Shown: positions 27,596 to 36,067, counted from the first letter of the stretch. The stretch: DNA of 64,000 nt from UBA12087 sp964370815 (GCA_964370815.1 CAYJKQ010000011.1:15622-79621), one strand, 5' to 3'. Numbers and translations are program-made. Notes: generated by a model from the sequence alone, not told the origin.

Positions 27596-29119
27596 ATGAA
27601 ACAACGTCTTTCAAAATTTATCCACTTGCCCTGGTACCCTTTCCTGTTCAGCGCTTACCCTGTTCTGGCGCTGTTTGGCAACAATGTTGGTGAAGCCCGA
27701 CCGGAAGCCTTGATCCGATCGCTGTTCATTTTCATGGCAGTTGCACTATTGTTCTTTTTCTTTTTTCGGGTGCTCCTGCGCAACTGGCATCGGGCCGCGT
27801 TTGTGACCCTGATCTGGATGGTATTATTTTCCACCTATGGACACCTGATCTCTTTCCTGAAAGACAAGGAGATCGTTTATTCGGTCAACCTTATTCTGGT
27901 CGGCTGGCTGATCCTGGCAATCCTGTCTTTTTGGCTGGCATACCACCAGAAAATAAAGTTTTCTGCTGCCACAGCTTCCCTGAACCTGATCACGCTCTTT
28001 CTGCTGGTCTATCCGCTCTATCAGATCGGCTCGGTCGTGGTACAAAAAATTACTCTTTCCAGAAATTCTGCATCTGCCGCCGCGCTGCAGGAAGGGAACC
28101 CGGTTAACCCCGACGATCTGCCGGATATCTATTACATCATCCTCGATTCTTATTCACGTGCCGATCTTTTGCAGCAGGCATACGGATACGATAACCAACC
28201 TTTTATTTCCAGCCTGGAGGAAATGGGGTTTTATGTTGCCAATTGCAGCCAGAGCAATTATATGCGCACGGATATTTCACTAGCTTCCACGCTCAATATG
28301 GATTATATCCAGAATTTGAGCGATAAATTCAAACCTGATACTTACAACCGTACCTTGTTATTTGAACTGTTAAAACACAGCACTGTTCGCAAAGCGTTGG
28401 AATCAGCTGGATATCAGATAATCGCTTATGAAACCGGCTTCTATTGGTCGGAGTGGGATGATGCGGATATCTATATGGGGCCTTCACCTTTATGGAGCGA
28501 CCTGACCTCCTTCGAAGAGCTGCTGCTCAACACCACCCTGCTCAGATTCCTGGATGATTCCGGAAAGATCAATACCGATCAGATCTCCAACAATCATTAT
28601 CGCGAACGCACCAGTTTTGTGCTGGACAGTCTCCCGGAACTGGTAAAATATCCTGGACCGACGTTTGCTTTCATACACATTATATCTCCGCACCCGCCCT
28701 TCGTTTTTGGTCCGGATGGTCAACTCACCGATCCTGGATCTTTTCTCAATGCAGACAAGAAATATCCGGCTAAGGAATATGCCATAGGATATACCAACCA
28801 GGTGACTTACCTGAATAATCGCATGAAGCAGATCCTGGGCACACTTATCAACGAATCCACCACCCCTCCGATCATCATTTTGCAGGGTGATCACGGTCCC
28901 TGGATGCAACCGGAGAAAAAACGATTCTGGATCTTGAATGCCTATTTCTTGCCTGGTCCCACCTCCGATCTGTACAGCAGCATCTCACCGGTCAATTCTT
29001 TCCGGATCGTGCTGAATGGAACCCTGGGCACAACTTATGGACTACTTGAAGACAAGAGTTACTTCTCACCCATCCCGTATATCTATGATTTCAAACCCTA
29101 TTCCAATGCCTGCAAGTGA
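27596..29119 (+). CDS. Membrane sulfatase-fold enzyme (possible glycan phospho-transferase)
   Basis: 507 aa. Residues 12-150 contain four or five hydrophobic helices; the rest is an alkaline-phosphatase/sulfatase superfamily domain. Visible elements are YYIILDSYSR (metal ligand D184), NYMRTDISLASTLNMDY with T225 as likely nucleophile, FIHIISPHPPF, and LQGDHGPW with the DH metal pair. The architecture resembles LtaS, EptA and OpgB-like enzymes that move phosphoglycerol or phosphoethanolamine, but a hydrolase is possible. A 138-base gap precedes it, so it may be transcribed separately. The domain would face outward, where the exported polymer is. Confidence 0.8.
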   Translation: MKQRLSKFIHLPWYPFLFSAYPVLALFGNNVGEARPEALIRSLFIFMAVALLFFFFFRVLLRNWHRAAFVTLIWMVLFSTYGHLISFLKDKEIVYSVNLILVGWLILAILSFWLAYHQKIKFSAATASLNLITLFLLVYPLYQIGSVVVQKITLSRNSASAAALQEGNPVNPDDLPDIYYIILDSYSRADLLQQAYGYDNQPFISSLEEMGFYVANCSQSNYMRTDISLASTLNMDYIQNLSDKFKPDTYNRTLLFELLKHSTVRKALESAGYQIIAYETGFYWSEWDDADIYMGPSPLWSDLTSFEELLLNTTLLRFLDDSGKINTDQISNNHYRERTSFVLDSLPELVKYPGPTFAFIHIISPHPPFVFGPDGQLTDPGSFLNADKKYPAKEYAIGYTNQVTYLNNRMKQILGTLINESTTPPIIILQGDHGPWMQPEKKRFWILNAYFLPGPTSDLYSSISPVNSFRIVLNGTLGTTYGLLEDKSYFSPIPYIYDFKPYSNACK

Positions 29120-29134
29120 AAGAATATTAAAACC

Positions 29135-30091
29135 ATGACCACCATCCTTCTTTCTGCACCTTATATGCTTCCTGAGATCGACCGCTTTCGATTGGTTCTT
29201 GAGCGCTATAAGCTGGACTTGATAACCCCGGTTGTGAATGAGCGCCTGGAAGAGCAAGATCTGCTGGCTTATGCCGGTCAATTCGATGGCGCTATTTGCG
29301 GGGATGACCGATTCACTGCCCGTGTACTGGAAATCTGTGCACCACGCCTCAAGGTCATATCCAAATGGGGCACCGGAGTGGACTCGATCGACTCCGCCGC
29401 CTGTGAAAGGCTGGGCATTGCACTCAAGCGCACACTGAACGCCTTCACCCTGCCGGTAGCCGATTCGGTACTGGGCTACATGCTGGCTTTTGCCCGCCGC
29501 CAACCCTGGATGACGGCTGAAATGAGATCCGGTCGCTGGCATAAATTACCCGGTCGCTCGTTGAGCGAATGCAGTCTGGGTGTGATCGGGCTGGGGAATA
29601 TTGGCAAGGCTGTCATCCGCCGGGCGCATGGATTCGGTATGCAGTTGCTGGGGAACGATATCGTCGAGATCGATCCCGTCTTCCTGGTTGAAAATGGCGT
29701 GCACATGGTCTCCCTGGAGCAACTTATGGCAGGCTCAGATTTCATCAGCGTCAATTGCGATCTGAACCCGACCAGTCTGAACCTGATCAACCCTGCCAGC
29801 CTGGGGTATGCCCGCCTGGGAGCAGTGCTGATCAATACGGCGCGCGGTCCGATTGTTGATGAAGCTGCCCTGGTGCACGCTCTGAAATCCGGCAAGCTGG
29901 GCGGGGCAGCATTAGATGTCTTTGAAATGGAGCCATTGCCATTGGATAGTCCGTTGCTCGGGATGGATAATGTCATGCTGGCGCCACACAACTCCAATTC
30001 CAGCCCGACGGCTTGGGAGCATGTTCATCTGAACACCATCCGCAACCTTCTGGAGGGTTTGGGCATTGCCTCGGATGGATTGAAGATATGA
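29135..30091 (+). CDS. D-isomer-specific 2-hydroxyacid dehydrogenase
   Basis: 318 aa, phosphoglycerate-dehydrogenase-like. The substrate domain has KWGTGVDSIDSAACERLGI, the NAD loop is GVIGLGNIGKAVIRRA, the catalytic Arg lies in CDLNPTSLNLINP/INTARGPIVDEAAL, and the catalytic His is in LAPHNSNSS. It lacks the ACT domains of SerA. Located in the glycan locus between a sulfatase-like enzyme and an SDR, it may act on a sugar acid or its precursor rather than in serine synthesis. Confidence 0.87.
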   Translation: MTTILLSAPYMLPEIDRFRLVLERYKLDLITPVVNERLEEQDLLAYAGQFDGAICGDDRFTARVLEICAPRLKVISKWGTGVDSIDSAACERLGIALKRTLNAFTLPVADSVLGYMLAFARRQPWMTAEMRSGRWHKLPGRSLSECSLGVIGLGNIGKAVIRRAHGFGMQLLGNDIVEIDPVFLVENGVHMVSLEQLMAGSDFISVNCDLNPTSLNLINPASLGYARLGAVLINTARGPIVDEAALVHALKSGKLGGAALDVFEMEPLPLDSPLLGMDNVMLAPHNSNSSPTAWEHVHLNTIRNLLEGLGIASDGLKI

Positions 30092-30209
30092 GTACAATTA
30101 ACGCCGCCTCGAAGGTTTCTGTATGTCTGTCTTGTTCGATGATCCAAACCTTCCCGTTCGGTGAACATGGGCAAATCAGGACTTTTTTCATAAGGTGAGA
30201 AAATAGAAT

Positions 30210-30980
30210 ATGGCAAACCCAAACTCTAAAAAAACAGTTCTGATCACCGGTGCAGCGGGTGGCATTGGTCGAGCCACCGTGAACCTGTTCGCCTCAAGTG
30301 GTTGGCGTGTCATCGGTGTGGACCGCGCAGACTTCGGTACCGGTTTCCCGCAGGATGGTCTGTTCATCCATTCGGATATCTCTGAACCAGCCTCGTTGGA
30401 GACCATCTTTCAGCAGGTCCAAGCATTTTCAGGTGTGCTGAATGGGCTGATCAACAATGCCGCCCTGCAAATTGCCAAACCGCTGCTGGAAACCAGCGTG
30501 GAAGAATGGGATGCTGTCATGGCTTCCAACCTGCGCTCTGTTTTCCTGAGTGCCAAGCTGTCGTATCCGCTTTTCATCGCAGCTGGTGGTGGGGCTATCG
30601 TCAACGTCTCCTCGGTGCATGCCGTGCAGACCTCTGCCAATATTGCCGCTTACGCGGCCAGTAAGGGCGGTCTGCTGGCGCTGACCCGTGCCATGGCTAT
30701 TGAATTTGCAGACGACAATATCCGAGTAAATGCCATTCTGCCCGGTGCGGTGGATACTCCCATGCTGCGCGCCGGATTGGGGCGTGAGCATATGATGGGC
30801 GAAGACATTCAGGCCCGCCTGGAAAACCTGGCTGGCAAGACTGTCAATGGGCGGATCGGTACACCGGAAGAGATCGCACATGCCATCTATTTCCTGGCTG
30901 ATGAGATCCAGTCCTCCTTCATGACCGGCCAGGCCCTGATCGTGGACGGCGGCGCAACAGCCCGCCTGAGCACCGAATGA
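30210..30980 (+). CDS. SDR-family oxidoreductase
   Basis: 256 aa classical SDR: TGAAGGIGRATVNLF cofactor loop, GLINNAALQ, VSSVHAVQT serine region, and YAASKGG catalytic Tyr/Lys. A C-terminal ALIVDGGATARL is typical. It overlaps the next gene start by 4 bases (ATGA), so the two are translationally coupled. Substrate presumably a sugar derivative of this cluster; nothing in the sequence fixes it. Confidence 0.87.
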   Translation: MANPNSKKTVLITGAAGGIGRATVNLFASSGWRVIGVDRADFGTGFPQDGLFIHSDISEPASLETIFQQVQAFSGVLNGLINNAALQIAKPLLETSVEEWDAVMASNLRSVFLSAKLSYPLFIAAGGGAIVNVSSVHAVQTSANIAAYAASKGGLLALTRAMAIEFADDNIRVNAILPGAVDTPMLRAGLGREHMMGEDIQARLENLAGKTVNGRIGTPEEIAHAIYFLADEIQSSFMTGQALIVDGGATARLSTE

Positions 30981-31780
30981 AAAATGCCTTCAAGCGTGCC
31001 CTGCCTGCACCACTCTGGAGCCTGCTGGGACGCAGCTATGATGCCCTCCTGCGCCTGCCGGAACTCCCGCAAGCTAACTTGCATCCCTGGCGGCGTTCCA
31101 GCAAAAGCAACCTGGCACAATACCACAATACCCAGACCGGCAAACGCTGCTTTATCATCGGCAATGGACCCAGCCTGCAGCATCTCGACTTGGGAAAACT
31201 GAAGAACGAAGTTACCTTTGGCATGAACCGCATCTACCTGCTTTTCCCCGAGCTGGGATTCAGCACGACCTACTTTGTCTCGATCAATGACCTGGTCATC
31301 CAGCAGTGTGCAGCAGACATTCGTGCCCTGAGCATGCCAAAATTCCTGGCGTGGCGTTCGCATCCTCACATCCAACCCACCCCGGACATGAGCTTTCTCT
31401 ATACCACCTACACCGGTCCCAAATTCAGCCGGAACGTCGGCGGACGGGTCTGGGAGGGTGCCACTGTCACCTATGTTGCCCTGCAACTGGCTTTTCACAT
31501 GGGCTTTGAAGAGGTTGTCCTGATCGGGGTTGACCACAACTTTGTCTCCCAGGGAGACCCCAACCAGACCGTTACCTCCACTGGCGACGACCCCAATCAC
31601 TTTTCCCCCGTTTATTTCGGCAAGGGTTTCAGATGGCAGCAGCCAGACCTGGACACCTCTGAGATCGCCTATCGCATGGCGAAGTCTGCTTACGAGGCAG
31701 CCGGGCGGCGTATACTGGATGCCACGCTCGGAGGCAAGCTGACGGTCTTCCCCAAAGTGGACTACGATTCCATGTTCTGA
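30977..31780 (+). CDS. DUF115 / MptE-like GNGPSL-domain protein
   Basis: 267 aa. The core motif FIIGNGPSLQHLDLGKL, then TFGMNRIYLLF, FVSINDLVIQQ and VVLIGVDHNF are those of the DUF115/6-hydroxymethylpterin-diphosphokinase-MptE-like fold. Similar GNGPS motifs also occur in GT42 sialyltransferases and in Maf flagellin nonulosonate transferases. In a locus rich in nonulosonate synthesis, a sugar-transfer role is more attractive than pterin metabolism. That is inference: the catalytic His/Tyr of GT42 cannot be assigned with confidence here. Confidence 0.75.
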   Translation: MKNAFKRALPAPLWSLLGRSYDALLRLPELPQANLHPWRRSSKSNLAQYHNTQTGKRCFIIGNGPSLQHLDLGKLKNEVTFGMNRIYLLFPELGFSTTYFVSINDLVIQQCAADIRALSMPKFLAWRSHPHIQPTPDMSFLYTTYTGPKFSRNVGGRVWEGATVTYVALQLAFHMGFEEVVLIGVDHNFVSQGDPNQTVTSTGDDPNHFSPVYFGKGFRWQQPDLDTSEIAYRMAKSAYEAAGRRILDATLGGKLTVFPKVDYDSMF

Positions 31781-31789
31781 ACCGACCCG

Positions 31790-32731
31790 ATGAACCCCTC
31801 ACACGAACCCCCGCTGGTTTCCATCATCACACCCTCTTTCAACCAGGCGCGCTACCTCGAGCAGACCATCCAATCTGTTCTCGGGCAGAATTATGCACGC
31901 CTGGAGTACCTGCTGGTGGATGGCGCTTCCACGGACGGCAGCCTGGAGATCATTCACAAATATTCCGATAAGTTCAAATGGTGGGTCTCCGAGCCGGATG
32001 CAGGTCAGGCTGAAGCCATTAACAAGGGGTTGCGCCGCGCACAGGGAGCATACGTAGCTTGGCTCAACTCGGATGATCTCTATCTGCCAGGAGCTATTGA
32101 GAGGGCTGTCTCAGTCTTTGAACAGTTACCCGGGACCGGGCTGGTCTTTGGGGATGTGCTGGCCATCGATCAGAATGGGCAGACCACCAACCAGCTGCGC
32201 TATGGTAACTGGACCTTACCCGACCTGATGGCTTTCCGGGTCATCGGGCAGCCTTCGGTCTTCATGCGCCGCAGTGTGCTGGAGCAGGTTGGTCATCTCA
32301 ATCCGTCCTATCACTATCTGCTCGACCACCAGCTCTGGCTGCGCATGGCGCAACTGGCGGAGATACACTATATTCCCGAGACGCTCTCGGCGGCGCGTTT
32401 CCATGCTGAATCCAAGAATGTAGCCCTGGCGAACCAGTTTGGCGAGGAAGCCTTTCGCATCCTGGAATGGATGGAAACCCAGACTGCCCTGGTGCCCGGG
32501 TTGTCTGAAAACAGGTCGCGCATTAATGCGGGTGCCCAGCGTCTGAGCGCTTTTTACCTGCTGGACGGCGGTCAGGCAGGTGCATCCCTGCGTGCCTACG
32601 CCCGGGCTTTTCGCCTGCATCCGCCCACCGTGTTGCGGGATTGGAAGCATGTGCTGTTTGCGTTATTCTGCCTGTTAGGGCTGAATAAATTGGGGGAGGT
32701 GTATAAGAAGGTCAGGAAGCGGTTGACATAG
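31790..32731 (+). CDS. Glycosyltransferase family 2
   Basis: 313 aa, last gene of the long + strand locus. VSIITPSFNQARYLEQTIQSV and LLVDGASTDGSLEII form the nucleotide site, and YVAWLNSDDLYLPG carries the DxD variant SDD. A further motif, HYLLDHQLWLRMAQ, is the acceptor-side signature common in this GT2 group. It starts 9 bases after the previous stop. Confidence 0.88.
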   Translation: MNPSHEPPLVSIITPSFNQARYLEQTIQSVLGQNYARLEYLLVDGASTDGSLEIIHKYSDKFKWWVSEPDAGQAEAINKGLRRAQGAYVAWLNSDDLYLPGAIERAVSVFEQLPGTGLVFGDVLAIDQNGQTTNQLRYGNWTLPDLMAFRVIGQPSVFMRRSVLEQVGHLNPSYHYLLDHQLWLRMAQLAEIHYIPETLSAARFHAESKNVALANQFGEEAFRILEWMETQTALVPGLSENRSRINAGAQRLSAFYLLDGGQAGASLRAYARAFRLHPPTVLRDWKHVLFALFCLLGLNKLGEVYKKVRKRLT

Positions 32732-32892
32732 GTAAGATAAAAAACAATATTTATATCTGAATAATAATGCCTGTTGTTATTGGTCAAATTGTTTAATAAA
32801 CACCCATGCCATCGCAGTGCTGATCTGTGACCATGGCATGAAGCTGTATTGTGGGGGATACCCGGAGCACTGGTGAGTTCAAGAGTGCCAGG

Positions 32893-32921
32893 ATGGCATC
32901 TGGAATACAAACTGATATAAT
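32893..32921 (+). promoter_or_regulatory. Predicted queF promoter
   Basis: TATAAT at 32916-32921 preceded by TGA (extended -10) and, 17 bases upstream, ATGGCA at 32893-32898 as a weak -35. Transcription would begin near 32928, giving a leader of roughly 140 nt before queF. Confidence 0.55.
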
Positions 32922-32969
32922 TAATATGAACATGACTGAGAATACCATTCATTTAATGTCTGATCAGAA

Positions 32970-33062
32970 TCTAGGGGTATTATGCGGAGCATAACCGCAA
33001 ACCACCAAATTTTTTTCTCAGCAGCATGGAAATTTTGATTAATCGGAAGTTTTGTGGAGATT
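32970..33062 (+). promoter_or_regulatory. Candidate structured leader (possible preQ1-sensing element) of queF
   Basis: The leader holds TTATGC-GGA-GCATAA (32979-32993), a hairpin extended by flanking GG/CC. A competing pairing GCGG/CCGC is possible, and CCACCAAA lies further down, able to pair with TTTTGTGG, which overlaps the ribosome site GTGGAG of queF. Because queF and a queuosine-precursor transporter follow, a preQ1-type translational switch would make sense. It does not match the preQ1-I consensus that I know, so this is a candidate only. Confidence 0.3.
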
Positions 33063-33066
33063 TTTT

Positions 33067-33525
33067 ATGAAAAATGGAACAGATGATATCAGCGGGTTGA
33101 CAGCCCTGGGCGGCAAGACTCAGCCCGGTAAAAACCTGGAAGCCTTCCCCAACCGTGCACCCGACCGGTATTACCTTGTATCCCTGCATACCAGTGAATT
33201 TACCTGTTTATGCCCGAAGACCGGTCAACCTGATTTTGCCACCATCCATGTCGATTACATACCGGACAAGAAAGTGGTCGAGTCCAAATCATTTAAACTT
33301 TACCTGTGGGCATATCGAAATGAAGGCGCATTCCACGAACATGTCGTCAACCAGATCCTGGATGATCTTCAAAAAATTCTGGAGGCTCATTGGATCCGGG
33401 TAACCGGTGTTTTTAATATTCGGGGAGGTATTGGTATCCAGGTTCAGGCTGAACATACCCGCACCCCCGCAGCTCGCCAGCAATGGAAGCAGCACAACCC
33501 GCTCGGTACAACTGAGGAAGAATGA
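33067..33525 (+). CDS. queF: NADPH-dependent 7-cyano-7-deazaguanine reductase
   Basis: Reduces preQ0 to preQ1 in queuosine biosynthesis, using NADPH. ATG 33067 is preferred over the upstream TTG because GGAG lies at 33056-33059. The 152-aa unimodular form carries EFTCLCPKTGQPDFATI with catalytic Cys49, ESKSFKLYLW (E72) and the FHEH pair at 89-92. The following gene, a queuosine-precursor transporter, starts directly after the stop. The two form an operon for making or salvaging the tRNA modification. Confidence 0.95.
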   Translation: MKNGTDDISGLTALGGKTQPGKNLEAFPNRAPDRYYLVSLHTSEFTCLCPKTGQPDFATIHVDYIPDKKVVESKSFKLYLWAYRNEGAFHEHVVNQILDDLQKILEAHWIRVTGVFNIRGGIGIQVQAEHTRTPAARQQWKQHNPLGTTEEE

Positions 33526-34245
33526 ATGGCCCCCATTAAACCAATCTCTGAGCGAAAACCTTACCGATATTTCAGCTTGATCACAGCCATCTTTGTGACT
33601 GTGCTGATCATTTCGAATATTATCGCGGTGAAGCTGGTTTCTATCTGGGGGCTGGTCCTGCCAGCGGCTGTCATCCTTTTCCCGATCAGTTACATATTCG
33701 GGGATATTTTGACCGAGGTTTACGGCTATGCCAACGCCCGCAAAGTGATCTGGACAGGTTTCTTCTGCAATCTGCTGGCAGTGCTTGCCATCTGGGTGGC
33801 GGGCATCCTGCCGGCTGTTCCATTTTGGTCTGTCGGAGGTTTTTCCACTGCTGAGACAGCCCAGCAGGCTTATTCAGCCATATTGGGCTTCACTCCACGC
33901 CTTCTGATCGCATCCTTCATGGCTTACCTGGCAGGCGAGTTCTTAAATTCTTATGCCCTGGCGAAGTTGAAACTAAAAACACAGGGAAAATTCCTGTGGA
34001 TCCGAACCATTGGCTCGACCATTGTGGGGGAAGGCGTTGATTCAGCTATTTTTATTGCCCTCGCATTTTGGAGCATCCTGCCGCCACCCGCTTTGATGAC
34101 TGCCATCCTATCGCAGTGGATGTTCAAGGTTGTTTATGAAACCCTGGCCACACCGCTGACATACCTGGTGGTCAACTTCCTCAAGAAGAAGGAAAATGAG
34201 GATTATTTTGACAAGAGCACCAATTTCAACCCTATTTCTTTTTAA
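33526..34245 (+). CDS. Queuosine precursor transporter (VUT/YhhQ family)
   Basis: 239 aa integral membrane protein of the DUF165/VUT family, which imports queuosine precursors such as preQ0 or preQ1. Six or so hydrophobic helices are visible. Family motifs include ANIIAVKL-like SNIIAVKLVSIWG, FPISYIFGDILTEVYGYANAR, and the late TIGSTIVGEGVDSAIFI. Its ATG follows the queF stop with no spacer, so the two are coupled. A strong terminator lies 30 bases downstream. Confidence 0.93.
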   Translation: MAPIKPISERKPYRYFSLITAIFVTVLIISNIIAVKLVSIWGLVLPAAVILFPISYIFGDILTEVYGYANARKVIWTGFFCNLLAVLAIWVAGILPAVPFWSVGGFSTAETAQQAYSAILGFTPRLLIASFMAYLAGEFLNSYALAKLKLKTQGKFLWIRTIGSTIVGEGVDSAIFIALAFWSILPPPALMTAILSQWMFKVVYETLATPLTYLVVNFLKKKENEDYFDKSTNFNPISF

Positions 34246-34275
34246 TTTATACTTCTTACTCAAGAATTAACAATC

Positions 34276-34304
34276 ATAGGCGCTCCGTAATTGGGAGCGC
34301 CTAT
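34276..34304. terminator. Bidirectional hairpin terminator
   Basis: An 11-bp perfect stem (ATAGGCGCTCC at 34276-34286 with its complement at 34294-34304) and a 7-base loop, followed by TTATT. It lies between the convergent queuosine transporter and the coiled-coil membrane protein gene. Confidence 0.8.
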
Positions 34305-34343
34305 TTATTCAGGAATTCAATTTATATTTATTTCCAAAAACTT

Positions 34344-34976
34344 TTATTTACCAAACAAGGTTGTTGCAATATCCATCAAGTTGCCCGCCAGCAATTCAAG
34401 GTCCACTTTGGCGGTTTCAATATCACCATCCAGGCCAGACAGGATCAGCTCCAGGCGCTGTGGCAAACTTGTTACAAGGCTGGCATCTGCAGCGCCAAGG
34501 CGAGGAGCCAGGTCTACCAGGTGCTGGGATGTATTTTCAAGAGCTGCTTTTGCAGCCGGTATATCCTTTTTAACAAGCGCCAGGCGGGCATTGTTGACAT
34601 CCACCAGCACTTGCATCAACTCCAAATGGGTTTGAGCATCTTCAAGAACAGCAAGCCGATCTTCGGCAGTGTTCAGTTTAGCGGTCAGGCTGTTGACCTG
34701 GTTTTGCAGGTCTGTCGTTGTTTCATAAGCCTGGGTCAATTCTTTAAGCTGTGGCTGATAGCGCAAGAAGTTAAAGGCTACAACACCAGCCGTGAAGGCT
34801 ATGGCGACAACTGCCAGCCAGATCAGGCTGGAGCGCCAGAAGCGACGCATGCGGCTGAGAGGTTGTTTTTCCGGTTTGGCTGGGGGAATCTGAGCTCCAC
34901 CTTCCGGTTGTGAAGAAGTTTTTATATCAGGAGCGATCTCATCCTCGGTGAATTTTTCATTCTCGTTATTATCCAT
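34344..34976 (-). CDS. Single-pass membrane protein with coiled coil, unknown function
   Basis: 210 aa, not assigned to a named family. A polar, acidic and Pro-rich N-terminus of about 45 residues is followed by basic RMRRFWR and one membrane helix (SLIWLAVVAIAFTAGVVAFNF, about residues 49-69). Then comes a heptad-rich segment (LQNQVNSLTAKLNTAEDRLAVLE) and a helical C-terminal half. The topology suggests an anchored cytoplasmic N-terminus and an outward-facing helical domain. It is monocistronic, with its own promoter and a terminator. Confidence 0.75.
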   Translation of the reverse strand: MDNNENEKFTEDEIAPDIKTSSQPEGGAQIPPAKPEKQPLSRMRRFWRSSLIWLAVVAIAFTAGVVAFNFLRYQPQLKELTQAYETTTDLQNQVNSLTAKLNTAEDRLAVLEDAQTHLELMQVLVDVNNARLALVKKDIPAAKAALENTSQHLVDLAPRLGAADASLVTSLPQRLELILSGLDGDIETAKVDLELLAGNLMDIATTLFGK

Positions 34977-35057
34977 TTTTATTATCCTTTCTTGATATTG
35001 TTACGACCGATCAGATCTTCAAACGGCTTAACATTCGCAGTTTAGACCGTTAATTAC

Positions 35058-35078
35058 ATTATATTCCAATTGTGGAAT
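35058..35078 (-). promoter_or_regulatory. -10 box with overlapping 16-bp palindrome
   Basis: On the - strand TATAAT (35058-35063) lies about 80 bases before the coiled-coil protein start. Adjoining it is ATTCCA-ATTG-TGGAAT (35063-35078), an inverted repeat that could be a repressor site. No clear -35 was found. Confidence 0.4.
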
Positions 35079-35223
35079 TAACACGGAAATTCGAGTTATT
35101 CAGTTCAGGTTAATGCTATTGAGAATACTCTCACAGGTTTCCACAACACAAGTTGGATCTGAAACACATCTGGTTGAACTATCGCACCAATCAGATCTAA
35201 GCTTGAATAAATATCGCCCAATT

Positions 35224-35260
35224 AAAAAAAGAAGTGACCTTCACTAGCGGAGGTCACTTC
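35224..35260 (-). terminator. Rho-independent terminator of the YgbA-like gene
   Basis: Perfect 10-bp stem GAAGTGACCT / AGGTCACTTC (35231-35240 and 35251-35260), followed on the - strand by seven Ts (35224-35230). It lies 28 bases beyond the stop of the gene at 35288. Confidence 0.88.
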
Positions 35261-35287
35261 TTAACGTTTTTAGGAAAGATAGGCGAT

Positions 35288-35629
35288 TTACTCTTCGAGA
35301 GGTTCTTTCCGTAACCCGTCCAGGTAATGTTGAACAGTCAGGAAAGGATGGGTCAGGAGCATGCGCGGACCAGAGAAGCGCATGACCTGCTTGATCCTGG
35401 CACGCATATCTGCTTTATAACAATGGATCGGGCATTGTGCGCAGGTGGTCTTGCCCTGCTGGAAGGGGCAATTATCGAGCTGCTTCAGTGCATAGTTCTG
35501 CAATTCCTGGCACTCATTGCACAAATCAGATACACTGTCATGTTGTTTCCGACAATAGAGAAGGAACATGGCTTGTAAGGTATGCGCTTCGCGTTCGATG
35601 CGATCTTTGGAAAAGATGTGTGATGGCAT
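35288..35629 (-). CDS. Nitrous oxide-stimulated promoter family protein (YgbA-like)
   Basis: Small Cys-rich protein of 113 aa. The pattern IEREAHTLQAMFLLYCRKQH, LCNECQELQNYALKQLDNCPF and CAQCPIHCYKADMRARIKQVMR, plus the terminal GPRMLLTHPF, identifies the YgbA family. In enterobacteria this family is under nitric-oxide (NsrR) control; here no NsrR site was identified. The Cys clusters could bind zinc or an iron-sulphur cluster. It is followed by a strong terminator. Confidence 0.87.
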   Translation of the reverse strand: MPSHIFSKDRIEREAHTLQAMFLLYCRKQHDSVSDLCNECQELQNYALKQLDNCPFQQGKTTCAQCPIHCYKADMRARIKQVMRFSGPRMLLTHPFLTVQHYLDGLRKEPLEE

Positions 35630-35662
35630 GGCAAGGGCTATTCTACATTACGTAATTAATAA

Positions 35663-36067
35663 TTACATGAGAGAAACAAGTTCAGCCAGGCGTTCAAGCA
35701 AATTACGAATATAGCCCCTTTTAATCATCTCACCCCAATGTCCGTCGCAGAATCGTTCCCCCCTTACGCAATAGGTCAGCATGGTCTTTACTTGATCCAG
35801 TGAACTGTTTCTGACAGTATCCACATCCCTTATCATTTGTTCTGCTTGTTCCGGATCATAACTATGATCACACCAACAATCCTTCCCGGCTGTGAAGAAA
35901 AAATCAGTGACCACCTGGTTATATTCCGGGAAGGGCATCGTCATTTCCTGTTTTCCTTCCTGTCTCCCTCCGAGCCATTGTCGAATGGGTTCAAAACCTT
36001 CTGCATGTAATTTTGGCAGAAAAGCAATCAACTCGTTGATCTCTGCGATGGTCGGTTGTCTTGTCAT
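35663..36067 (-). CDS. DUF6508-like protein
   Basis: 134 aa cytosolic protein. The C-terminal LTYCVRGERFCDGHWGEMIKRG followed by LLERLAEL is the hallmark I associate with DUF6508 proteins, whose function is unknown. The N-terminus IAEINELIAFLPKLHAEGF fits the same family. It lies upstream of the YgbA-like gene in the same direction, 33 bases apart, so the two may share a transcript. Confidence 0.7.
   Translation of the reverse strand: MTRQPTIAEINELIAFLPKLHAEGFEPIRQWLGGRQEGKQEMTMPFPEYNQVVTDFFFTAGKDCWCDHSYDPEQAEQMIRDVDTVRNSSLDQVKTMLTYCVRGERFCDGHWGEMIKRGYIRNLLERLAELVSLM

Larger units (their letters stand above)
32732..33066 (+). other. 335-base intergenic region: end of glycan locus and queF leader
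   Basis: No gene seen. It contains an 8-bp inverted repeat (CATGCCAT 32805-32812 / ATGGCATG 32833-32840) without a T-run, a promoter at 32893-32921 and a structured leader before queF, described separately. Confidence 0.7.
34977..35287 (-). other. 311-base intergenic region
   Basis: No gene seen. It contains the promoter/operator of the coiled-coil protein and the terminator of the YgbA-like gene. Confidence 0.6.

Noticed and set aside
30977..31780. GT42 sialyltransferase
   Set aside because: The GNGPSL motif fits, but DUF115/MptE-like proteins share it and the GT42 catalytic residues could not be assigned.
32805..32840. Inverted repeat CATGCCAT...ATGGCATG as terminator of the glycan locus
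   Set aside because: A 20-base loop and no T-run; kept only as a note in the intergenic entry.
32970..33062. Classical preQ1-I riboswitch
   Set aside because: The expected A-rich tail with the CUA pairing and the C-rich loop were not found, so only an unspecified structured leader is reported.
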